Below, piece after piece: positions 44,870-56,883 of a stretch of DNA of 64,000 bases; position 1 is the stretch's first letter; each line of letters begins with the position of its first letter. A program made the position numbers and the translations under genes. The notes under the pieces were generated by a model that was not told where the DNA came from, made no database searches, and worked only from the letters and a program-made list of their open reading frames with translations. The DNA lies in the NCBI RefSeq assembly GCF_022458985.1, contig NC_061774.1, positions 22,166,697-22,230,696 on the forward strand, in the 5' to 3' direction. Origin of the DNA: Mugil cephalus. Its lineage: Eukaryota > Chordata > Actinopteri > Mugiliformes > Mugilidae.

Positions 44870-45122
44870 TCTTTATCTTAATCCATTTCTTATGGCTGAT
44901 GAGAGTATCAGAGAATATGTCAAGATAATTCTAAATATGTGCTAATTTTAACTAAAAGCTCATATGAATCCAAAAGATTTACCAAGAGGTTAAGTCAAAG
45001 AACAACTTTTGCTAATCCTATCTGTTTGTTTGCTCAAATTGTACCTCCGTTGTACTCAAAAATAAACTGGAAATAGTGCGATCCATGGAGTATTGGCACA
45101 AATGCTGAGCTTATCAGCTCAG

Positions 45123-45194
45123 AGCAGAGTGGCGCAGCGGAAGCGTGCTGGGCCCATAACCCAGAGGTCGATGGATCGAAACCATCCTCTGCTA
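45123..45194 (+). tRNA. tRNA-iMet-CAT: initiator tRNA-Met (CAT), consensus copy
   Basis: Identical to the reference copy. T8 terminator at 45228-45235. The 5' flank ('aataaactgg', 'atagtgcgat', 'ggcacaaa') is of the cluster 2 type. Confidence 0.96.
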
Positions 45195-45293
45195 AGTTTG
45201 TGCAGTGTTTCTTCACTAGAAAACACATTTTTTTTAAATTTAATTATGTCTGGATTGGGGTGATATATAGCTATATAACAACCAGGTCCTCTA

Positions 45294-45319
45294 GGTACTG
45301 TGACTCGAGTGATGTAAGG
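45294..45319 (+). pseudogene. 5'-end relic of tRNA-Leu (diverged)
   Basis: 'ggtactgtgactcgagtg' then 'atgtaagg' lines up with the first 25 bases of tRNA-Leu as seen at 47048, with several changes. Followed by the recurring 'accatgtgttaattataact' spacer. Confidence 0.5.
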
Positions 45320-45574
45320 CACCATGTGTTAATTATAACTAAAAACCCAGCGGATGGCAAATTTAATAGTAATCATGAAAGAATGACACATCATGACAAA
45401 GAGCTATTCTCTCAGAACCCTGGATTGTTGTCTATTGGTGTTGTTTCAAAGTTCCAGGAACTACTCAAACTCTACATTCGGTGGCTTCAGTTTTACCTCT
45501 GTTGTTCTTACAAAAAAATGGAAATAGTGCGATCAATGAAGTGTTGACACAAACCTTGACATTTCTTAAAACTG

Positions 45575-45605
45575 AACAGCGTGGTGCAGTGGAAGCGTGC
45601 TGGGC
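45575..45605 (+). pseudogene. 5' half of initiator tRNA-Met, cut at the anticodon loop
   Basis: Matches tRNA positions 1-31 (with G2A, A6C, C11T, C16T) and then stops abruptly at 'gctgggc'. The dispersed repeat copy C begins at the next base. No 3' half is found downstream. Confidence 0.85.
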
Positions 45606-46005
45606 ATTGTCAACTCAGAGATTTCATTTACCAACTATTTATAATTCAGTTTTGACTTCTGTCCCCAAGAAGTTTCAACAACATTCACACACTGAGCCTC
45701 CAGGTTCCCATGGACAATAGCCTCGTTAGAGCTCTATTCATAGGGTAAGTTAGCCTAGGCACACAGTTTCCCCCCATTCAAGGACAGGTAAGTATCAGCC
45801 ATTATGGTAATTAGTGACCCCAGTCTTCTGGTCAAGCAAGTTTCTGGTGGGTGCTACCCACAGAGTTTTTTCCTATTTAAACCTCAATTTCCCACTAGTT
45901 CATCAGAACTGAAGAAGCTACTCGGATGAGTGGCGAAACGTCTTCAAGAAATTCTACAAGTCCAGCTGACCTTATTCAACGCTTTTTTGGATTGTCAACT
46001 CAGAG
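45606..46005 (+). repeat. dispersed repeat, copy C (plus orientation)
   Basis: Reverse-orientation partner of copies A (1210-1575) and B (16334-16570). Landmarks: 'gacttctgtccccaagaag', 'gagcctccaggttccc', 'attcatagggtaagt', 'gaactgaagaagctactc', 'ggcgaaacgtcttcaagaaa'. The 15-mer ATTGTCAACTCAGAG occurs at both ends (45606-45620 and 45991-46005). This could be a target duplication or the start of a second, tandem copy. Family not named. Confidence 0.7.
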
Positions 46006-47047
46006 TTTCAGAAACATGTGTGGTAGCTTTATTCTATTGGGGTCATTCTGAAGCTTCTCCTAAGTCACTGGCTCACACAAAGCCATGGTTTTTAACAGAA
46101 TACTTACTCCTTATTGTTGCAGAAAAGAGACCTTGAATGCTACATTAGCATTTCACTGTATCTTTTGTACACATTGAATGAGTGAACAATTAACAGTTTT
46201 CCCAGCCCCCACAGGAATAGGTTCCTCAGAATTAAACATGTTGCTTATTCCACGATAGGGTTCATGCATGGTTATATTTGAGGCAGTCATGCCAAGAAAA
46301 TATCTTGAAGACTACCAAAAACCTAACAAAAAAAAACAAAAAACAGCCCTACACTTAATTTATGGACGTGTTAGTAATGAATGTTGGCGACCATAACAGA
46401 TGATATATAATTGTACTGCCTTCATGGTACTTCAGTTCCCAGTGTGGGGAATCTAGGATAATAAGATAATACTGGGGAGTACAAAAGGGTGATTTCACGG
46501 TTTATGCTGTTAAACATGTGTTTATTATAACTAAGGACTCATCGTGTGGAAAGCATCATTAAAATTCTGAGCACTAGTCTAAATCTGGAGAAAACACAAG
46601 ACAGAAGCCCACTGTTGTGTTTTTATAACCTGGGTATAAAAAGTAATTTCTTAAGGTACTTACAGGGCTTATTATGTTAAATATGTGTTAGTTATAACCA
46701 AAAATTGGGTGAGTGGCAAACACCAGTACTAGTACTAAGACCTACATGTTATATAATCTTGCGAATAGAAAACAACTGTTGTCTTACAACATTGGATGTT
46801 ATCTATTGCTTTTGTTTCTAGAAACTATTCCATCATAAATTTGGGGAAAATACAAGAAAGAAGCTTACTGAACTGTTAGTAAATGCAGGATTTACCAAGT
46901 GGTTAAGTGGTGATCATAGTTGGCGAACACAAATGAGACATGTACAGTTTCTTAAAGACATTTCATGTCTAAGGTTTAAACATATGTGGACGTAGCCATC
47001 AAAATGCCCGACAGATCCACTGATGAAGGGTCAAACCAGATCAACAA

Positions 47048-47072
47048 GGTAGTGTGGCCGAGTGGTCTAAGG
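47048..47072 (+). pseudogene. 5'-end relic of tRNA-Leu
   Basis: 'ggtagtgtggccgagtgg' followed by 'tctaagg' is a close match to the acceptor 5' strand and D arm (A box) of vertebrate tRNA-Leu. The anticodon arm, long variable arm and T arm do not follow. Confidence 0.75.
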
Positions 47073-47246
47073 TTTATCTATCACTCATAGAGTAGAGCAT
47101 GTTTAGATAATTCCAGGGTGCATAGTCCAAAATAAGTCCCTGTTTAGATCATTACAAGACTGGACGAAACAGGCCAAATAAAGAATATAGCATGCTGTAT
47201 GTGAAACTAGGTCTTCTCTCTAGTGTGTCTGAGTGGTCTAAGGCGC
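47073..47246 (+). repeat. segment duplicated at 48161
   Basis: Shares with 48161-48354 'tttatctatc..ctcat', 'agcatg', 'ataatcc/tagtcc aaaata', 'gtccctgt', 'catgctgtat' / 'aatgctgtat' and 'taggtcttctctc', and in both copies it ends in a tRNA-Leu 5' relic. The offset is about 1.09 kb. Confidence 0.75.
47221..47246 (+). pseudogene. 5'-end relic of tRNA-Leu (second)
   Basis: 'tagtgtgtctgagtggtcta' then 'aggcgc' retains the D arm and the start of the anticodon stem of tRNA-Leu before running into 'catgtgttaattac' spacer. Confidence 0.65.
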
Positions 47247-47699
47247 CATGTGTTAATTACAACAAAGCTCATTGGATGACTGCCTTATTGATAAATAATA
47301 ATTACTAAAGAACTACACATCATCACGTGGACCCCAGGAAGACCAGTGGTGCTCTAGGGCAAAGCTAATGGGGATCCTTATAAATAAATAAATGAATCCC
47401 TCGAATTAGAGATTATATATAAAAATGCTGTTAAATATGTGTGACTGAATGAATAATTGACTGTGTTTGTAGGCTAGAAAACTTCACATAATACAATCTC
47501 TTGAATGACAAACAGCTGTTTTAGTTTAGTAAAGTTCTAGAAACTGGAGACAGAAGCGTTCATGCAGAATTTTCCAACTGGTTAAATCAAGGAATAACTC
47601 TTGCCAGTCCAATCCTTTTCTTTGCTTCAGCTTTACCTCCATCATTCTTGCAAATAAACTGTTCCATTGTTCATGCAGTTTTGGCACATGCAAACTCAG

Positions 47700-47771
47700 A
47701 GCAGAGTGGCGCAGCGGAAGCGTGCTGGGCCCATAACCCAGAGGTCGATGGATCGAAACCATCCTCTGCTA
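47700..47771 (+). tRNA. tRNA-iMet-CAT: initiator tRNA-Met (CAT), consensus copy
   Basis: Identical to the reference copy. TTTT at 47780-47783, only 9-12 nt after the gene, the shortest trailer in the window. Confidence 0.97.
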
Positions 47772-47913
47772 GAAGTTCATTTTGATTTCGTCAACTCGTC
47801 TGTGAAGGGGGGGTTGAATTTAATTTCTTACAATGATATACTGCTCATCAGAGCAGAGACAACATGTGTATCCCTGAGCTTCCCCACTAAGAACACACTG
47901 AAGGGAAAACATC

Positions 47914-47942
47914 ATTATATATATATATATATATACATATAT
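47914..47942. repeat. (AT)n microsatellite
   Basis: Alternating AT with one C interruption. Confidence 0.9.
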
Positions 47943-47982
47943 ACAGATACACACTATATATATGACAAACTGGTCCTCTACA

Positions 47983-48010
47983 TATTGTGACTGAATGGTC
48001 TTTGGTGCTG
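47983..48010 (+). pseudogene. 5'-end relic of tRNA-Leu (strongly decayed)
   Basis: 'attgtgactgaatggtcttt' then 'ggtgctg' sits in the same place relative to 'tgtgttagttataact' as the better preserved relics; recognised mainly by context. Confidence 0.4.
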
Positions 48011-48104
48011 TGTGTTAGTTATAACTAAAACTCAATGGATGAGAAGCGTTCTGCAAGTTAAATAAAATGGCTAAAAAAGACCAATAAAAAAAATATTGCA
48101 AACA

Positions 48105-48140
48105 ACTCAGAGGTCGATGGATCAAAACCATCCTCTGCTA
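48105..48140 (+). pseudogene. 3'-half fragment of initiator tRNA-Met
   Basis: 'ctcagaggtcgatgg' with T arm 'atcaaaacc' (G56A) and acceptor strand 'cctctgcta'. The anticodon and 5' half are missing. Last tRNA-iMet trace of cluster 2. Confidence 0.85.
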
Positions 48141-48160
48141 CAACTTCAGCCATCTTTAGC

Positions 48161-48354
48161 TTTATCTATCTCTCATCGAGTCAGAGCATGTTAGGATAAT
48201 TTCAGAGTCTATAATCCAAAATATGTCCCTGTGTTAATAAAGAATCCGTTGAGTGGAAAACATCATTACAAGACAAGATGAAATAGGCCAAATATAATAT
48301 ATAGAATGCTGTATATGAAAGTAGGTCTTCTCTCCAGTGTGTCTGAGTGGTGTT
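48161..48354 (+). repeat. second copy of the 47073 segment
   Basis: Diverged duplicate, ending in a tRNA-Leu 5' relic 'cagtgtgtctgagtgg' (48335-48350). Confidence 0.75.
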
Positions 48355-51300
48355 TTCAATAATAAAATGGAAGGTTAATTAGCCTTTATAGTCAATAGTC
48401 TGCAAAATGTAGATTTACAGTAGAATTTTTCCAAATAGGAAGAGAAAAGTTAAAATTTTCCACAGGTTCTTCTGTTTTAAAGATGTTTTTCTGGCCGCTG
48501 TGTGTCTCACTGTCGTCTAAAAATAAGCCTGCCACATTTCTATCTGTGTCTAACCTTGCTAATGACAAAAAGGTTGAATAGCACTTGCCGCTAGCCAATA
48601 ATAGCCGAATTCTGATTAGAGCTTTACTCAAGTGACCCGAGTGTAATGATGTTTATATCAAAACCGATTCATCGTGTGATAGAGGGCCTCGTGTTAGGCA
48701 TCTCCATAAATAGATTGAGGAATGGGCTCGTAGCGGCAGACATTAAGAGGCCAAAAGAGCAGCAAAACAACAGTGGAGAGATGAGAAAATGTATTTCTCA
48801 AAGCTGATGGGATAAATTATTGCACAGACATTTACTTCAGTGTAGCGGCCCAGCAAAGAGAGGAGACGGTTATTTCTTTGTTTCTTTAAGTAGACCAGAT
48901 AATAAGAGGAGTTCTATTACATAGAAAAACAGTAGGTGTCCATCCTCAGTGTATAGCCGGATTCATTATCATACTTTACAAAGGTGATTTTCACAAAGGC
49001 CAGTTCCTTGGGGTGAGAATTATCCTGATTTCAAAAGATCATATTTTAATCAAGGATGACTTTTTTAAGACGGATATTACCACGAGAAGCTCCACTGGAG
49101 GTACTGAAAGATCACAGAGGCCCTCCGGTCCCCTACTGTGAGCAGAGAAACTTTCTCTTTTTCTTGTATTGTTTAATCAAATGGACATAAAAATAAAGCA
49201 TTAAGAAGTGCTACTTCTGTAAAAGTCATTTGCGGGAGCTTTGTGTTGAGACTGCACCCGAACACAGAGTGAGTGAAAGCCGATAATACGCAGGAAAGAG
49301 AGACACTTGTCACTAATGGCCTTATTGACTCACCCTCCAGGTACACAAAATGCATTTGATCCTCCCCAAATGGGTTTTCATTTTGGCACGCGGACTTAAG
49401 ACTGGAAACTAAATCCTGGGTCAAAGAAGAGAGGAAGCTTTTTCCAGTACTAAAGGATCCAGTTGCTGCAGTCACAACTCAATTGGATTGTTCAAAATAA
49501 TGAGAAAGTGTTCAGTTTAGGAGTGGCAAGTGAGAGTGGCTGATTAAACGGCGCCGCAAGAATTATAGGGGAAAAAGCTTTGATGAGCTTGCAGACTAAT
49601 ATTGGCCTTCAAATAAGCCACTGTAGATATGGTATGACTTGGAACACGTACTGATAAATCTAAATATCTAAAACCAAGTTTTGCTTTGTTTTTTCCCCAC
49701 TAAACCTGGAGTCAGCATCAAGGGTAGAAAAATGCACATTAGCATTTAATGTAATGTCCTTTACTCTTGGAAAAGAGGTGCTAACACGTAGAAGGTAAAA
49801 GCAGAGCCAGACGCAGTGGACAGTGGCAACAGGCATTGTTTCACACAAGATGTTTTTTTTTTTTTTTTTTTTTTTGGAAGGGTGCATGGGGGGTATGCTG
49901 TCCTAAAAAATAAGAAAAATAATCAAAATAATAACCTCTAATTAAGATGCTTAACAATTTATAGTAAACAGTTCACTTTCAATTTAACATGGCTAGCTAG
50001 CTCTTATAAAGTTTAGCTACCTCATGATCTGTCTGCAGTAGTTTCTTTCAGAGTTTGTCCAACTTTCTTAAAATAATTTGAAATTTCTGTTGATTGAGAT
50101 GTGCACAAAAATTTGCAATTTGTTATGAGGCCATGACAGCCCTGGTGGGCACCATAGTATTAGCACTGGTCTCTAGTTATTCTTTGTGTTTCTGGTGTTT
50201 TCTTTTGGCCATGTCTCTCGTTTCCATTTGGCATCTAAATGTGTCTCCGGGTCTGGCTATCCAGTCACCCTGCATACATAAAGCCTACACACCTGTCGAG
50301 CCCCGCAGTTCATCTACATTCCTTGCTAGTTCATTGCCTCTACTTGTAAGATAAGGAAAGGTAACAAACTGATCTTGGTTGTATTCACGCTTGACTGTTT
50401 TCTAATCTTTACTTCTCTGTGTTCTAAGATCATTACTTACCACGGAGACGTCCAGATCAGCTCAGCAGCATTCCAACAACTCCCAGCCTTCTTCATGCAA
50501 ACCTTCGTTGGCCACATCCAGTCACTGTCAGCCTCATCTGTACCTGCGAAGGTTAGAATGGACCACGATCAAAAATAAAAATCACTTTCCACCACAAAAT
50601 CTTCAAATTTGTGTTTTTCTTTTGGCTCTTTTCCTTCAGACATGATACAGTCGAGTCAACACTTGTCAAAAATGCAACATTTTAAAGGAGGAAACTGTAA
50701 GATATAAGACAGCAGCATCGGACTATCGTTTAGGCAGGTGCACAAATGTTAACAATACACTTTTCAAGTGACGGGAATCATCACTGCTATGTCCGTACAC
50801 CATTCAAATCATTGCATCAAACAATAAATGGATAGAAAGCCTTAATAAATTCAACATTTCTCAATGAATTGAATGAGAAGGTGTGGGCAAACATTCGACT
50901 GGTAGTGTACTAATTGTGTGGCATTCAAGCACTGAAATAATTCCCTCCTCACCCCTTGTGGGGAAGCTTGACGTTCCTGCGCAGTATCTTAGCCTTCACC
51001 TTCCGCATCTATCTCTCGGTTTTGCTATATCTACCGCTACAGCCCTCTTCTGCTGTTTGGCCCACCATAATAATATCCATTTGATTAGCCATCACCAGCT
51101 TGTCAGTATCTGGAAGTCCTACAGGATCATATACTTTAGATCATTTTATTAAAATTAAATACCCAGTGCTGTGAAATTTGCCACTCACAGAAGCAGTAAT
51201 CACGTAGCCACTTTTCACCACCAGAAACACTGCACAGAGAGCATGGGACAGACACACACACACACACACACATACTGAAAGATAGATAGCCCAAGCTCTC

Positions 51301-52639
51301 TCTTGTGTATTTTAGAAACAACAGGGCAGAGTGAGCATCCATAGGGCCAGATGGCAAAAAAGCAACATCATTATTCAGACCATTACCTCAGCTAATTGAG
51401 GCACTACACACTCCACACACGTTCACATATGTATGCATTCACACGTGCACGGAACATCACCAGCTTAACACAACTCTTTCACATACCTACGCATACGGTG
51501 GCTTATCTGCATTATAACCACAGATGGGCTGTCTATGACTTTGTAACATACTTTACTGGTGCTGCACACAACCAATACTAAATCTTAACTAATACATTTA
51601 ATCTGGATGGATTCCACCACTCAGTCTCTGTGTTACGCTAGGGTGGTTACTGTGCTTGGAAGATATTTTCATTCTGGAACCATCAGACAACGCCGGACAA
51701 ATACTTAGGTACTATACTACGCATTTATTTAACATTGACTTGCCTAGAGCCCTCCACTGGTCAGAGCATGCAATAGAGGGTATCACAATACTTTCACAAC
51801 TAATATAGACTTATCTCAACACAACTTAGACTTAGACTAACTTTATTGTCATTTTGTATGCATAGGGTGAATACAGAACGAAATTTTGTTGTAGACTTCA
51901 CAAAAGTCTACAGTGTATAGTACAGCCAAGGTTGTTCCATGAGAGTCAACTATGTCTAGCAGGTGTGAAGAGTATTCCTCATTCCTTATCCAGTATCCTC
52001 TGCTTATACTGCCAATCACTATCTTCACAGCAGGAAGCAGCAGTAAATAGCCCTGCGGCACTAAGAGTGCTTCCCACATGTAATCAGTCATCTTAAAGTA
52101 AAATAAATATACAAGTCGAAAAAATATCTCTCACTTTGTTTTCTTTGCTACTGTCTAAATCAATATATGCTCGAACTACCCGACTTCCTTTTTGGGCACT
52201 GTATGTCCTTAGGAAAAAAATAAATAAATAAAATGAAATCACCAGATTTGTATCAAGTATTTATTGCTTTTTCGGAAAAAGTTCATTGGATAAAGCTCAA
52301 GTGCACAAGGTAGTGAGGAAGAAATAAATGTTTGGTATGGGATTTGTTCAAATACTATACACACCCACCAGCTGATTAATTTTAAACTCTGCTGTCGAAT
52401 GTACTGGATCCTTTCTGTTTCTGCCTAGAAGATGATTTCCATCCAGGAGTTTCTCTGTAAGTCGACAATGGTTGTCGTACTTCCAAGATATTGTCATGAT
52501 GGAACCATCCAGACTGCTAGACTATGCAGGCTAGATTTTCTAAATTTCTTTAGAAAACGTGTGGTGTTGTATGGTGTAGGACTAAACAGTTTCAAAATTA
52601 GGTGTGGGTGTTTATGTCCACGGATGATGGTGCTTTCAC
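48355..52639. other. non-coding, no gene seen
   Basis: Contains a poly-T run (about 49852-49875) and (AC)n at 51251-51271. The segment about 48655-48770 is non-repetitive, moderately GC-balanced sequence. No coding motif. Confidence 0.45.
49852..49875. repeat. poly-T run
   Basis: About 24 consecutive T, possibly the antisense poly-A tail of an unrecognised retroposon. Confidence 0.85.
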
Positions 52640-53210
52640 CGTGCTCCTTTGACCTTTGCAGTGCCTCAGGGTTCAATTCCTGGCCCCATTTTATTTCCCT
52701 TATTTATGCTTTCGGTGGTACCTGGCTCCTCTTAAGCCCAGGTTTCAGGCTGACAGTAATAACTGGATGTTTCAAATGTCCAAATCAAGTCTCTACAAAC
52801 ACACCCAGTTGATTTTCTTCCATAATACCTAGGTATCATTTTTGATCGGCAGCTAGAATTTGACTAACCTGTCAAGGCTATTATTCTGTTCGGCTATTTT
52901 CCCAGGACAAATACTGAGTACATCCTCTGTTATCTTGGAATGGTTATCCAAGCTTTCTGTCCTCCTGCTTATACCACTGCAATGCTCATTATTCCTACCA
53001 AGGTCTCAGATGAGTCACCTTTAGAAGGTTATGGTTACTAAAAAAACATAGAAAGATTACTCGCAACCTCACAACTCGATTCAGATGTCATGACACTGGC
53101 TTCTTTAAGATGGTCTTTAAGACCTTGAATAATTTTGGCCCAGAGTATATCAGAGAAGCCCTAATGCCTAATATCTCAGCTAGGCCCTTCAGATTCTGCG
53201 GGTGATGCTA
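52640..53210 (+). mobile_element. decayed non-LTR retrotransposon reverse transcriptase
   Basis: From 52661 the frame reads VPQGSIPGPILFPLFML, the conserved VPQGS motif of LINE reverse transcriptases. Further on, in shifted frames, are 'LGIIFDRQLEF' (about 52829) and 'FKTLNNFGPEYIREAL' (about 53113), both typical of the C-terminal part. The catalytic YADD region is replaced by degenerate sequence, with stops and frameshifts throughout. A dead 5'-truncated copy; clade not assigned. Confidence 0.8.
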
Positions 53211-56200
53211 ACTGGTGTAGTGTGACATGAATGTATAATTGCTGTCCTGGAGTCAGGTCAGGTCTTGTGTGTTATAAGCTGAAGATTTTTTCAAAGTGCT
53301 TCTGTGCTTCTTTAAACTTATATTTGTTGAAAGCTTTTGAGACGAAGGTTGTTTAAGTGGTATATAAATAAAATTTAATTTACTTTATCACGCCATTAAT
53401 TGGCACATAAATATTCTGTATCCCTTAGACATCTTGAATAATCTCACTTAACAGCTTCACACACCATCCCTCTCAAGATCCCTCTTAATGTACAGTATAC
53501 CCTGGCATCTTGTAACTATCCACATGTGGCATGCAAAACATCTGTAGAAGGTTGTGTACGAACATAACACATGCCAAGGCACATCTATCATGTGCAAAAC
53601 CAGGTCCAAAGAGAAAGAAATGTTATTCTGTAACCAAATGCGAAACATGTATTAGTCTTGCAGTCTAATGTCATGTCTGATTATGTCTGCTAACGTAGGT
53701 AGTGTCGCTGCTAATTGTACTTAGCAAACCTAAATTTGGGAAACGCTTATTATTAATCATACTCAAAATGCGATTATGCTCGGTTCTCAAGCCAAGATGG
53801 TCTGAAAGCCTGCCCGTTGGACAAGCTCAATGTTCAGGAGAACACTACACACTTACAAGTATAAATGGCACAGAATTGATTTGTTTTAATGGCAGACATG
53901 AACCACCATGATATATTGGATAGCCTCATAATTAGAAGAAATCCTTTCCGTGCCATATTTCGTGGGTGAAGTCAATGAGGAATTCCATTGATACCTCGAT
54001 GACTGAAAAATTGACTCGGTGTGAAAATGCAGACATAAAGCATAGGAATGGGGCCGACTGCTTAACACTGCAACTGATTCACAGGCATCTCACGTTTATG
54101 AAGACACATGTGTATTAATTCAATAATATATTTACCATTCCATTGCCCAGCTATTTAGGATGGCTTGGTGACTACCATTAAAAATAAATAATTTGCAAAC
54201 ACTCAACTCCAGTCAGGCCTCACCTTGTTACCGATACCAAGCGTCTTTTCTAGAAATCACCTGTCAATTACATATAAATTGACCTCGGCAAAAGAAGTTC
54301 AAGTTGTACTACCAAGATGTCACACCTGCCGTGCTTTGTTTTAAATTCGAGCAGTTACGAATATTTTACACAATAACAATAAACAAGGTAAGGATAATAA
54401 TTTGTGGTATGCCGGGTTTCTCGCTTGGTGATGCGCACAGCTCAGGTACTTTCAAACTCCCATGTGTTATGCATGAGCGTGTGAATAACAAACACAAACC
54501 GTAGTGAAAAAAAAATCGTTGACAAAAAGAACAAGGAAACGGGAACTGGAAGCAGAAATCAGAGTAAATACTTAGAAAGAGACCAGATTTGATTAATTCT
54601 AGTCTCTTCTGACTCTTTCTCCTCCCACCCCCTCTGTCTGGGTCTCCTTCATCCATTTGCAGGAAAAAGAAGATGTAGATGAGCCAATAATATGTGACTG
54701 TAATTTGTAAAGCAGGCTACATACTCCCCATACCCCTTGAACTAAACGTAGTGTTTCTCAATTGCGGTCAGGTGTGGTGGAGGAGGGAAACATCGAAAAC
54801 ATGCAGGGCAGTGGGTCCTTAGGACCAGAATTGAGAAACAGTGATCTTAAGGAACACACAAAATAATAGTCCAATAGTAATATTATAATAGTGATATAAT
54901 AGTGAAATAATAATAGTCCAGCGATAGGGGCTCTGTTGTTTGTCATTCCCTATGTGAGATAATTGTTGTTTGCATCTACTTTTAAAGTTGGAAAAAATAG
55001 AAAAGCTCATGCCATGAATCAATATGGTCCAATAATAAAGTTTCTTTTTTCTTAGTTTTTTTTTTTGACCCAACTGATCTTGACCTTTGTCCTCAAACCA
55101 GGATGCACAAAAGGGAGTTTAAGCTCTTAAGCACCCGGAACCATTTGTTAAACATTCAGATGATTTCACTGGGCAGGACTCTCCACTTTCAATATCGCTT
55201 CCTCTTTCATCTGCCAATGCTGCTGCCTTTTTGCCGTTTCTTGGCAGCAGGAGAGTATTTTTCGGTAGTATGACAGGTTGGTTGTGCGCAGTAGGGATTA
55301 AATTGGGCCAGACTCCATCAAAGTTAAGCTCCTGACATCCAAATTGCTCCCTGCCAGAACTCAGCTCAATCTTCTTCAATATCACAGCGTTACAAACTCA
55401 CATTCACATTTTGAGCACAACAGCTGGATCCATAATGTTTCCAAACTGGGAGAGGGGCTGTGTGCAGTGTATGCAGGTGGCACAGCAGCTGTAATTTCAT
55501 TAATTATATAAATCATTGTGATTTTAGTTGTATTTACCTTTTACCTTTTATTTACCTTTTCACGGTAATAAAGCAGCTTGAACTTTTTTAATATAGAATG
55601 AAAGAGGTTCTTCTGAAAGAGCACAAATATATCTGAAAATGTTAAATATGATCAAAATGTTCCTAGATTTTCTGCCACTGATCACAATATCTTTACCTAA
55701 ATGCAAAAAATGTGTTGAGGCCTCAGTGCTGATTGCCAGTTCTCACACAGAATAGGACTGACCTCCTAAATTCACTCATCTTAAACCACAGATTACAATT
55801 CTAAACTATAATGATTGGGTGGAAACACTCGACCTTTCTCCCATTTCAAGCCGCGCAGAGAATGGTTCAATTATCCTGGAGGCTATAGGCTACTCGGTGA
55901 CTTCGCTAATTCCCCTTTAGAGCAATAAGGACACAAACATTTGCTTTTTTTTCATTTGAAAAATGATTTAAATGTTTTGGAACTTTATCACGGTAATGGC
56001 CTTTAGTGTCTTTTAATCAACAAGTCTTTTCCCAAGAGTTTATGTTGCTTTCAACTTGGAATAAATTGTTCTTGTACAAGTTATAATTCCTATTTAAAGT
56101 ACATCCATGACCTTATTTAGCGCCTCTATAATTAGTGTTAAGCACACGGGTTATAAACCCGTATAATATTACAGTGATTTCATGGTTTGAGGGCGGAACA

Positions 56201-56883
56201 TTGTGAAATTTTTCCATTTCCCCACACATAGTCACACACACACAAAACACACCCATCCATTTGGTTTAATTCCAAAAGGTACAAGGCAGGATGAATGCAT
56301 GTTCATGAATAATTTAAGAATTTTACATAAGAGTCTTAGTCTTTAAGTGGATTGGATTGGCGTGTGTGTACTGTTTGTGTGTGTGGGGGGGTGAGGGAGG
56401 GTACTAGATTGGAATACGTCTCTATCACTATTTAGCCCCATAACAAATGAGATTTGGCAAATCTGAAGGTCAAATCAAATAGCAAACGGCGCCTCTCAGC
56501 CCCCCTCTCCTATGAATCTCTAACAAGCTGTTCATGGTACAAAAACCTGGGAGATTGATTTATTTATTTGTTTTATTTTTTCTTTTGGAACCAAGCCTGT
56601 TTCTCAGCTTGTGGCACCTCTCTAATAACGCAATCTATTCACTGACATAAATAATGTAGGCGGAAGAGTTTTATAGCAAAAACCTGCATCCAAGGCCGTT
56701 TCTTAGCCGAGGACACACTAGATTATATTGACCATTCTGAGTAGGATCACATTTCACCATTGCCCAAGAAGAGGGTTATATTTTTTTATGAGAGCCACCT
56801 TTGCAGATTCTTCACCGTTGATGATTCCTGTCTATTTTTGACATTCTACAATGTTTCATCAAAGAACTGGACTTATTTTAGGA

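Larger units (their letters stand above)
43262..48354 (+). repeat. second initiator tRNA-Met cluster (cluster 2), compound and partly decayed
   Basis: Nine full-length tRNA-iMet copies, two tRNA-iMet fragments and several tRNA-Leu relics, all on +. Units at 43626-44700 use spacers like those of cluster 1 ('tcttgatgaaaatttcacac', 'caccaaac'). The genes at 45123 and 47700 have a different 5' flank ('cctcc..tt', 'aataaact', 'ggcaca'), also seen before the fragment at 45575. Between 44.8 and 48.4 kb decayed units of several hundred bp repeat phrases such as 'atgtgttaattataact', 'ggcaaa..catcat' and 'accaagtggttaagt'. Confidence 0.85.

Noticed and set aside
47526-47762. Minus-strand frame starting MVSIHRPLGYGPSTLPLRHSAL (also at 2380-2580)
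   Set aside because: Another antisense frame through tRNA-iMet.
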